In this document: piece by piece, positions 1 through 5,686 of the stretch | Layout of the letters: each line of letters starts with the position of its first letter | Position numbering within the stretch: position 1 is the first letter of the stretch | Assembly: GCA_002369055.1 (NCBI GenBank) | Contig: DFEL01000028.1 | Location: forward strand, 1 to 53,768 | Length of the DNA stretch: 53,768 nt | Origin: Cyanobacteria bacterium UBA3803 | Lineage (GTDB): Bacteria > Cyanobacteriota > Vampirovibrionia > Gastranaerophilales > Gastranaerophilaceae | Reading direction: 5' to 3' | Made by a program: the position numbers and the translations under genes | The notes under the pieces: model-generated | What the model saw: the letters and a program-made list of their open reading frames with translations, nothing else | Database searches by the model: none | Told to the model about the DNA's origin: nothing

Positions 1-825
1 AGATTAGACCAACAACGTAAATGGATTGCAAGACCTGAAGGCAAAATTCCTTGCTACGATGTAGACAGAAAGAAAGCTGAAGAAATTATATACCAAGCAT
101 TAAAAGAAGACCGTGCTCAATTAACAACTCGTGAATCTATTGATGTATTAGATGCTTATGGTATCAGAGTATGTAAATCAGGCTTTGCTACTAACGAAGA
201 AGAAGTTGTTGCATTAGGTAACTCAATCGGCTACCCTGTTGTAATGAAAATGACTTCTAAAACAACATCTCACAAAACAGATGTTGGCGGTGTTAGAGTA
301 AACATTCAATCAGAAGAACAATTAAGAGCAGAATACAAAGACTTGTTATCTAAATTAGAAGAAAAAGGTCTTTTAGACGGTCTTGAAGGTGTAATCATTC
401 AAGAAATGGTTAAAGGTAACAGAGAAATGGTTTGCGGTATTGCAACAGATCCTCAATACGGTCCAATGATGATGTTCGGTTTAGGCGGCGTATTTATTGA
501 AGTTATGAAAGACGTAACATTCAGAATCGCTCCATTAACTGACGTTGATGCAGAAGAAATGATTAAATCAGTAAAAGCATACAAATTATTGGAAGGTGCA
601 AGAGGTACAAAACCTGCTGATATGAACCAAATTCAAGAAACATTATTAAGATTATCTCAATTAGTTTCTGACTACAAATTCATCGACGAATTAGATATTA
701 ACCCATTATTAATATCTGAAAAAACAGGTGAAGGTATTGCAGTTGACGGTCGTATCAAAGTAAGACTTGAAGAAGCAAAAGAATCTTTAGGTCTAACTTG
801 CACAGCTTGCGGTTGCTGCAAATAG
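1..825 (+). CDS. Acetate--CoA ligase (ADP-forming), C-terminal ATP-grasp part (5' end outside window)
   Basis: The frame is open from base 1 to the TAG at 823-825, so the gene starts upstream. The visible protein carries the ATP-grasp domain of NDP-forming acyl-CoA synthetases: the segment GYPVVMKMTSKTTSHKTDVG near residues 77-96 and MMMFGLGGVFIEVMKDV further on are family hallmarks. By family knowledge the enzyme converts acetyl-CoA, ADP and phosphate to acetate, CoA and ATP, which is substrate-level phosphorylation in the cytoplasm of fermenters. The last eight residues are cysteine-rich (CTACGCCK), which is unusual for the family. The DNA encoding this tail is repeated twice downstream at the borders of the toxin-antitoxin units. 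Whether the whole protein is a fused alpha-beta form cannot be seen from this fragment. Confidence 0.85.
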   Translation, partial: RLDQQRKWIARPEGKIPCYDVDRKKAEEIIYQALKEDRAQLTTRESIDVLDAYGIRVCKSGFATNEEEVVALGNSIGYPVVMKMTSKTTSHKTDVGGVRVNIQSEEQLRAEYKDLLSKLEEKGLLDGLEGVIIQEMVKGNREMVCGIATDPQYGPMMMFGLGGVFIEVMKDVTFRIAPLTDVDAEEMIKSVKAYKLLEGARGTKPADMNQIQETLLRLSQLVSDYKFIDELDINPLLISEKTGEGIAVDGRIKVRLEEAKESLGLTCTACGCCK

Positions 826-846
826 TTTGTAAATCTAAATAATTTA

Positions 847-889
847 AAAAATCCCGATGTTGAAAATATTTCAGCATTGGGATTTTTTT
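847..889 (+). terminator. Rho-independent terminator after the acetate--CoA ligase gene
   Basis: ATCCCGATGTTGAAA and TTTCAGCATTGGGAT form a stem of about 15 bp with one G-T pair and a very short loop, followed by a run of seven T. It lies 25 bases after the ligase stop codon and is copied, with changes, at 1567-1609. Confidence 0.85.
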
Positions 890-903
890 ACAAAATACCT
901 ATG

Positions 904-932
904 TTGACAAGTGTAACCAAGTAGGTTATAAT
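904..932 (+). promoter_or_regulatory. Promoter and candidate operator of higB copy 1
   Basis: TTGACA at 904-909 and TATAAT at 927-932 are perfect sigma-70 hexamers with a 17-base spacer. The expected start point falls on or next to the ATG at 939, so the toxin message would be leaderless. An inverted repeat, TAACC-AAGTA-GGTTA (914-928), sits between the two hexamers and is a plausible binding site for the HigA antitoxin. Confidence 0.8.
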
Positions 933-938
933 AGTAAT

Positions 939-1223
939 ATGATTAAATCTTTTAAGCATAAAGGTCTTGAAAATTTTTATATCACAGGTTCACTTAAGGG
1001 TATTCAAGCAATACATAAAGATAAAATAAGTGTTATACTAAATCGTTTAAACTTGATGCAAAATATTCAAGATATCAATTTTCCCGGTTCCAATTTACAC
1101 AGGTTAAAAGGAGATTTAAAAGGTCAATGGTCAGTAACAGTTCAAGCAAATTGGCGAATAACATTTGAATATGATGAAAAAACATCAGATGTTTATATAG
1201 TAGATTATCAAGATTACCATTAA
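939..1223 (+). CDS. higB: HigB-family toxin (RelE/ParE fold), copy 1
   Basis: This 94-residue protein begins MIKSFKHKGLENFY and contains the HigB segment LHRLKGDLKGQWSVTV followed by NWRITFEYD, typical of plasmid maintenance killer proteins of the RelE superfamily. By family knowledge such toxins are ribosome-dependent mRNA endonucleases held inactive by HigA. The toxin gene comes first, as in known higBA operons, and the antitoxin starts 12 bases downstream. The start codon lies seven bases after the -10 box, so there is no room for a ribosome binding site and translation is probably leaderless. The second half of the gene is almost identical at DNA level to the broken copy downstream. Confidence 0.92.
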   Translation: MIKSFKHKGLENFYITGSLKGIQAIHKDKISVILNRLNLMQNIQDINFPGSNLHRLKGDLKGQWSVTVQANWRITFEYDEKTSDVYIVDYQDYH

Positions 1224-1235
1224 GGAGTAGAAAAT

Positions 1236-1520
1236 ATGGAAATGCATAACCCTCCGCATCCGGGCAAAACACTTAAAATATTATATTTAGAAGAACTTAA
1301 TTTATCAATAGCGGCACTGGCACTAAAAACAGGAATCAGCCGTAAGCATTTGTCTAATATTATAAATTGTAAAGTTCCTATAACGGTAGAAACAGCATTA
1401 AAACTTGCAAAATGTTTTAACACATCTGCGGAAGTATGGCTAAGAGAACAAATTGCATACGACCTATGGCATGCAAAACAGACAATAAACCTTGATAATG
1501 TGGAAGTTATTGCAAAATAG
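1236..1520 (+). CDS. higA: HigA-family antitoxin (XRE helix-turn-helix), copy 1
   Basis: The 94-residue protein starts MEMHNPPHPGKTLK, the usual opening of HigA antidotes (HPGxxL), then has a helix-turn-helix (residues about 25-58, GISRKHLSNIINCKVPI) and the C-terminal signature EVWLREQIAYDLWHAKQ. It should bind and neutralise HigB and repress the operon. AGGAG at 1223-1227, overlapping the end of higB, provides a good ribosome binding site, so antitoxin translation is favoured over the leaderless toxin. The last 18 residues are identical to those of copy 2 although the DNA-binding region differs strongly. Confidence 0.93.
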   Translation: MEMHNPPHPGKTLKILYLEELNLSIAALALKTGISRKHLSNIINCKVPITVETALKLAKCFNTSAEVWLREQIAYDLWHAKQTINLDNVEVIAK

Positions 1521-1566
1521 CACAGCTTGCGGTTGCTGCAAATAGTTTGAAAACTAAATAATTTAA

Positions 1567-1609
1567 AAAATCTCGATGTTGAACATATTTCAGCATTGGG
1601 ATTTTTTTT
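1567..1609 (+). terminator. Second copy of the inter-unit terminator
   Basis: This is homologous to the hairpin at 847-889, with substitutions in the left arm (TCTCGATGTTGAA) that weaken one pair. A run of eight T follows. It separates higA copy 1 from the promoter of the second unit. Confidence 0.7.
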
Positions 1610-1623
1610 ACAAAATACTTATA

Positions 1624-1652
1624 TTGACAAGTGTAACCTTACAGTGTATAAT
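1624..1652 (+). promoter_or_regulatory. Promoter of the second higBA unit
   Basis: TTGACA at 1624-1629 and TATAAT at 1647-1652 with a 17-base spacer are conserved from copy 1. The spacer sequence has changed: the TAACC/GGTTA repeat is lost and a different palindrome, TGTAACCTTACA (1632-1643), is present. The promoter should still be active, producing a leaderless start at the GTG at 1659. Confidence 0.75.
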
Positions 1653-1658
1653 GATAAT

Positions 1659-1951
1659 GTGATAAAATCATTTAAACATAAAGGTCTTGAATCATTTTTT
1701 CTGACAGGTTCTTTAAAAGGTATTCAAGCAATACATAAGAAGAAAATACGAAGTATTCTTACTATTTAAACACATTAACTAAAGAATATGGATTAAAACC
1801 ATTAGAACAGCCATTTTACAGGTTACATCTTTTACACGGTGATTTAAAAGGTCAATGGGCTGTAACGGTTCAAGCAAATTGGCGAATAACATTTGAATAT
1901 GATGAAAAAACATCAGATGTTTATATAGTAGATTATCAAGATTATCACTAA
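1659..1951 (+). pseudogene. Frameshifted higB toxin, copy 2
   Basis: Reading from GTG at 1659 gives VIKSFKHKGLESFFLTGSL and continues to a TAA at 1767-1769 after 36 codons. The homologous protein then resumes in a different frame (LNTLTKEYGLKPLEQPFYR and on to NWRITFEYDEKTSD), ending with a TAA at 1949-1951. A single small indel around 1755-1767 explains this. The toxin is therefore broken while its partner antitoxin is intact, as often seen when a duplicated toxin decays. From about 1870 to 1947 the DNA is nearly identical to copy 1, so the decay or exchange is recent. Confidence 0.88.
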
Positions 1952-1969
1952 CAAAAAGGAACAAAATTT

Positions 1970-2254
1970 ATGGAAATGTATAACCCTGCACATCCTGGAG
2001 AAATATTAAAAAATGATTATTTACCCGGATATAATTTATCCGTAACAGCTTTTGCATTGCGTATTGGTGTATCAAGAAATACCGCATCCGAGTTGGTAAA
2101 TTGTCACACAGGAGTAAGTACGGAAATGGCTTTAAGGTTAGAAAAAGCATTTAAAGTTCCGGCAAAGTTTTGGCTCGATGTTCAACAACAGTATGACCTA
2201 TGGCATGCAAAACAGACAATAAACCTTGATAATGTGGAAGTTATTGCAAAATAA
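1970..2254 (+). CDS. higA: HigA-family antitoxin, copy 2 (orphan)
   Basis: The 94-residue protein begins MEMYNPAHPGEILK, carries a helix-turn-helix (GVSRNTASELVNCHTGV) and ends with the same 18 residues as copy 1 (LWHAKQTINLDNVEVIAK). AAGGA about ten bases before the ATG serves as ribosome binding site. Its toxin partner is frameshifted, leaving an orphan antitoxin. The recognition helix differs from copy 1 in parallel with the changed promoter palindrome, so it probably binds its own operator. It may still bind HigB of copy 1, but this cannot be judged from sequence. Confidence 0.9.
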   Translation: MEMYNPAHPGEILKNDYLPGYNLSVTAFALRIGVSRNTASELVNCHTGVSTEMALRLEKAFKVPAKFWLDVQQQYDLWHAKQTINLDNVEVIAK

Positions 2255-2298
2255 AATTCTGCTTGCGGTTGCTGCAAATGCTCAAAACAATATAAAAC

Positions 2299-2330
2299 AA
2301 AAATCGAGAATTTTTCAATTCTCGATTTTT
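2299..2330. terminator. Bidirectional terminator between higA copy 2 and the coiled-coil gene
   Basis: AAAATCGAGAAT and ATTCTCGATTTT form a 12-bp stem with T runs on both strands. It lies between two convergent genes and can serve both. Confidence 0.85.
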
Positions 2331-2337
2331 GTTTTAT

Positions 2338-4245
2338 CTAATTATCTTTATTGTTTTTTATCCAGTTTTCTATGTCTGCATCTGTTGGTTCTTTACCCTC
2401 ATGGTTATTTTTCCAATTGGCTAAAAATTCAGAATAATCAGGATGAGCCTTAAACGCTGCAACGGTAGGTGTTTTTTTATCATCGGTTGCCGCAAGTTTA
2501 TCACCGGCAGGACTACCACCGTCTGCCGCAGGAGTACTTTCGCCAGCAGGAGTATTATGTTTTTCAAATTCAGAGAATACAGGCTTTCCTGATGATAAAT
2601 CTACATTATGAGTTTTTCCATTTGAATCTTTTACAATAAGACCATTTTCATCACAACTTAGTACAGTGCATTTTTCACCATTAATCATTACTTCTTTGCC
2701 TTGTTCGTAGTTGTTAGCATCTGTCTTATCAGGGTGTGCGGCAAGAGAACTATTCGCTTTATTGATAGATGATTCAAGCTTGTCTTTTTTAGCTGTCAAG
2801 TCCTTTATTTTACCATTGTTAGTTTCAATTTGTTTTGCAGCAGTTGCCTTTGCTTCATTTTCATTAACTAATGAGCTTAAATCCTCTTGAGCAACGATAA
2901 CTTCAGCTAATTTAGATTTTGTTTCATCACTAAAAGATTGAACATTTGTTTCATTGTTTTTAAGATCTACTTTATGGCTTTTCAATGTTGCAGCTTCATC
3001 AATATATCCTGCAAATTGAGTAACTAACTCATTCTTTTGAGCAACAGCTGCATCTCTATCTGTTTCTGCTTGTGCTTTTGTTTCTTCCAGTTGAGCTAAT
3101 GTTTGATCTCCGATTTTAATTTTGCCTTTTAAATCAGCTATCGCTTTATCATTGGCTTCTTTTTCTTTTATTTTGTCTTTTTCTAATTTTTCATTTTCTT
3201 TCTTTTGTTTTTCGTATGTTTTAATGTCTTCTTTTAATTTATTTATAGTACTTTCGCTTCTATCAGGATTATTTTCTTTTACTTTCTTCTTGCCACCTTT
3301 TCCGTCATCAACTTCTTTTTCTATTGTTTTAGGTTTTGCTTCTTCAGTTTTTAAATTACTTTCAGCCTGAGCAAGATTTGTTGCGGCAGTAGTTGCTTTT
3401 TGGTTATAGTCTAAAATATCAGCTTCTATTTGAGGAGCATCAGCTTCACGTTTCTGTAAGTCTGCATATTGACCCGCTTTTTCTTGAGATACTGTCAAAA
3501 TCTTACCATTTGCGGTTTCAATCTTTACCTCTGTTTCAGTTTCTAATTTTTTAACTTCTGCCTGATTTTTTTGATTCAAATCTTGAGCTTTTGTATTTTT
3601 ATCCGTTTGTGCATTATTATCAACAATTTTGCCACTTAATGCATTAAGTTGAGAATTACAATCTTCAATAGTTGTATTTGCTGCTTTTTCTGCATTAACT
3701 GCTTCTTTAATACCATCTCTAAGGTCACCCATTACTTTTGAATAATCACCACTTGCCAACTGTGCATTTTGATTTTCAAGGTCAGTAATTTCACCGTCAA
3801 CAGTAGTCAAGGCTTGTCTGGCATCAGACATCGCACTAACAACAGCTTCACGTTGTGATGATTTTGGTTTTGCTTCAAATGCTGCAACTGCACTATCTAA
3901 TTTGCTTGCAGGATCATTTGCGGCAGAAGCACCACCTGCACTACCGCCACCGGCATTGTCACTTGAACCACCATTACCTTGGAACAACGGTGCTGCTGAC
4001 GATAAAACACCTGCAATACCTGTTAGGGAAGCAGTAATATAATCTAATGCAGACGGTTTTTCAGTTTCACCACCAACATCATCTGTAATTGTTCTTTCAA
4101 CTTCATCTTGTTTTGCTTCTAACTCAGCTTTTCTTGCACGATACTGTTCCAATTCTGTTTTATAACTATACCCGGTATCTACTTTTACTTGTGATATTAC
4201 ACTACGTGCTTTATTACCTACTGATTGAAATTCGTTTATACCCAT
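2338..4245 (-). CDS. Large coiled-coil protein of unknown function
   Basis: The protein has 635 residues and no recognisable enzymatic domain. After a short N-terminal region (MGINEFQSVGNKARSV) comes a Gly/Ala/Ser-rich stretch around residues 75-110. A long charged heptad-like region follows from about 120 to 510, dominated by Lys, Glu, Ala and Asn, including a KGGKKKVKE insert. A small globular part comes at about 510-555 (KEVMINGEKCTVLSCDENGL), then a Pro/Ala-rich linker and a C-terminal segment rich in Trp and Asp. There is no Sec signal peptide and no membrane segment. AAGG about six bases upstream of the ATG supports the start. It stands alone between terminators. A secreted or surface substrate of a non-Sec system is possible but unproven. 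Confidence 0.75.
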   Translation of the reverse strand: MGINEFQSVGNKARSVISQVKVDTGYSYKTELEQYRARKAELEAKQDEVERTITDDVGGETEKPSALDYITASLTGIAGVLSSAAPLFQGNGGSSDNAGGGSAGGASAANDPASKLDSAVAAFEAKPKSSQREAVVSAMSDARQALTTVDGEITDLENQNAQLASGDYSKVMGDLRDGIKEAVNAEKAANTTIEDCNSQLNALSGKIVDNNAQTDKNTKAQDLNQKNQAEVKKLETETEVKIETANGKILTVSQEKAGQYADLQKREADAPQIEADILDYNQKATTAATNLAQAESNLKTEEAKPKTIEKEVDDGKGGKKKVKENNPDRSESTINKLKEDIKTYEKQKKENEKLEKDKIKEKEANDKAIADLKGKIKIGDQTLAQLEETKAQAETDRDAAVAQKNELVTQFAGYIDEAATLKSHKVDLKNNETNVQSFSDETKSKLAEVIVAQEDLSSLVNENEAKATAAKQIETNNGKIKDLTAKKDKLESSINKANSSLAAHPDKTDANNYEQGKEVMINGEKCTVLSCDENGLIVKDSNGKTHNVDLSSGKPVFSEFEKHNTPAGESTPAADGGSPAGDKLAATDDKKTPTVAAFKAHPDYSEFLANWKNNHEGKEPTDADIENWIKNNKDN

Positions 4246-4395
4246 ACCTTACCTACTTTCTTTTATATATTCTACACTACACACATGGCATGTCGGTACT
4301 TAAATGCATGAACTTTAGAATTATCGGCAATATGTTACAAAAAATTTACAATCATTTTTGTTAGTATTTTGTATTATTCATTAGATGACTAAATA

Positions 4396-4629
4396 TTAAT
4401 TATTATCCATAAATTCGCCATTATCTGACAATAAATTCAGCAAAAAAACACCTTTGACCGCTGCTTCTACTCTATTTTTGACTTTTAATTTCTGAAATAC
4501 TGAACTTATGTGTGCTTTTACTGTTGAAAGACTAATATACAATTTTTTTGCAATTCCTCTATTAGATTTACCTCTCATTAATTCAATAAGCACAGCTTTT
4601 TCTCTTTCAGTCAACAGTTCAACCATCAT
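4396..4629 (-). CDS. Small LuxR/GerE-type helix-turn-helix protein
   Basis: The 77 residues are almost entirely a GerE domain: LTEREKAVLIELMRGKSNRG, then KKLYISLSTVKAHISSVFQK, then LKVKNRVEAA. This is the DNA-binding part of NarL/LuxR response regulators without a receiver domain. Free-standing GerE proteins act as transcription factors whose control is usually at the level of expression or partner binding. AAGGG lies upstream of the two in-frame ATG codons at 4629 and 4626. The neighbouring coiled-coil gene is on the same strand downstream, 150 bases away, and could be a target; that is inference. Confidence 0.85.
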   Translation of the reverse strand: MMVELLTEREKAVLIELMRGKSNRGIAKKLYISLSTVKAHISSVFQKLKVKNRVEAAVKGVFLLNLLSDNGEFMDNN

Positions 4630-4826
4630 TACTAACCCTTTCTTTTATAATCTTCCCAAAATTTTTATTTAATATTTTTAATTTTAATTAAGAGTTTAAA
4701 TTTTTTTTACATATATTTGCCTTTGCAAAAAAATACTTTAAAGATATTAAATTTTTGTAAAAAAAATTAAATTTTTAATTATTTATTATATAGTTAATAT
4801 GTAGCTATTTTATTTGGGAGAAAAGA

Positions 4827-5633
4827 ATGATACATTCATCAGCGATAATTCATGAAACTGCAAAAATTGCCGAAGATGCTTACATCGGTCCAAATGTTGT
4901 AATCGGTGAAAATGTTGTTATTGGCAGTGGAACAAGGGTAATTGCAAGTGCATTTATTGAATTTGCAGAAATTGGTAAAAACTGTACAATAAGTCCCTTT
5001 GCAACCATTGGTTCTGAACCGCAAGATTTAGGTTACAAAAGTGAGCCAACAAAAGTTGTTATTGGTGATGATGTTATTATTAAAGAAAATGTTACTGTCC
5101 ACAGAGGAGCAGCCTGCGGAGATTTTACAACAAGAATTGGTAATAAATGTTTGCTTATGGCAGGCGTACATGTTGCACACAACTGCGTTTTAGCCGATCA
5201 AGTTATTATGGCAAACCTTGCAACTTTGGGTGGTCATTGCCACGTAGGTTTTGGAGCTTGGCTTGGCGGAATGACTGTTTTTCACCAAAACGTTAGAGTA
5301 GGTGATATGGCAATAATCAGTGGCTTCTCAGCAACAAGACAAGATATTCTTCCTTATTCTAAAGGTGAAGGCAGACCTCCTGTGCCAAAAGGATTGAATG
5401 TTGTCGCTATGAGAAGACGTGGCGTGTCTAAAGAGGACAGAATTAACACAAATGCTGCCTTCAAACTGCTTGTTTCTCCTGAATATAACACAACTCAAGC
5501 AATAGAAAAAATCAAAGCCGAAATCCCTATGAATGAATATATTGAAAAAATGATTGAATTCATACAATCATCCAAAAGAGGTGTTCTTTTAAAATCACAC
5601 AAACAAGGATTTGAAAGTCTTGACGAAGAATAA
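4827..5633 (+). CDS. lpxA: UDP-N-acetylglucosamine acyltransferase LpxA
   Basis: LpxA transfers a hydroxyacyl chain from ACP to UDP-GlcNAc, the first step of lipid A synthesis, in the cytoplasm. The 268 residues (E. coli has 262) show left-handed beta-helix hexapeptide repeats from residue 5 (AIIHETAKIAEDAYIGPNVV). The active-site region GVHVAHNCVL follows, with His118 aligning to the catalytic His125 of E. coli, then the GLNVVAMRRRGVSKEDR motif and a C-terminal helical part. GGGAG six bases before the ATG is the ribosome binding site. No other lipid A gene is adjacent; in many bacteria it is clustered with fabZ and lpxB. Its presence indicates an LPS-type outer membrane. Confidence 0.95.
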   Translation: MIHSSAIIHETAKIAEDAYIGPNVVIGENVVIGSGTRVIASAFIEFAEIGKNCTISPFATIGSEPQDLGYKSEPTKVVIGDDVIIKENVTVHRGAACGDFTTRIGNKCLLMAGVHVAHNCVLADQVIMANLATLGGHCHVGFGAWLGGMTVFHQNVRVGDMAIISGFSATRQDILPYSKGEGRPPVPKGLNVVAMRRRGVSKEDRINTNAAFKLLVSPEYNTTQAIEKIKAEIPMNEYIEKMIEFIQSSKRGVLLKSHKQGFESLDEE

Positions 5634-5651
5634 ATTAATCATTATAAAACC

Positions 5652-5684
5652 AAAAGGTCGATTGCTTTGCAATCGACCTTTTTT
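5652..5684. terminator. Bidirectional terminator between lpxA and dnaE
   Basis: AAAAGGTCGATTGC pairs with GCAATCGACCTTTT around a TTT loop, with a T tract on the plus strand and A tract on the other side. It lies in the 53-base gap between two convergent genes. Confidence 0.9.
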
Positions 5685-5686
5685 AT

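Larger units (their letters stand above)
801..2279. repeat. Tandem duplication of a ~720-bp higBA unit bordered by copies of the ligase gene tail
   Basis: A 28-base sequence at 801-828 (the last codons and stop of the acetate--CoA ligase gene) recurs identically at 1521-1548, and its core GCTTGCGGTTGCTGCAAAT recurs a third time at 2261-2279. Between the copies lie two homologous units in the same order: terminator hairpin, promoter, higB-type toxin, higA-type antitoxin. The first two copies are 720 bases apart and the third follows about 736 bases later. The units therefore behave as a cassette that inserted at the 3' end of the ligase gene, regenerated its tail and was then duplicated. Confidence 0.85.

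Noticed and set aside
801..1548. Integron-type attC sites bounding the TA cassettes
   Set aside because: TA cassettes are common in superintegrons, but the repeated border has no GTTRRRY core with an inverse core site and no long imperfect palindrome, and no integron integrase is nearby.
3122..3370. Plus-strand frame inside the coiled-coil gene
   Set aside because: It is the antisense shadow of Lys/Glu-rich codons giving a Phe/Ser-rich translation, without ribosome binding site; the same applies to the many plus-strand frames inside dnaE and fliH.
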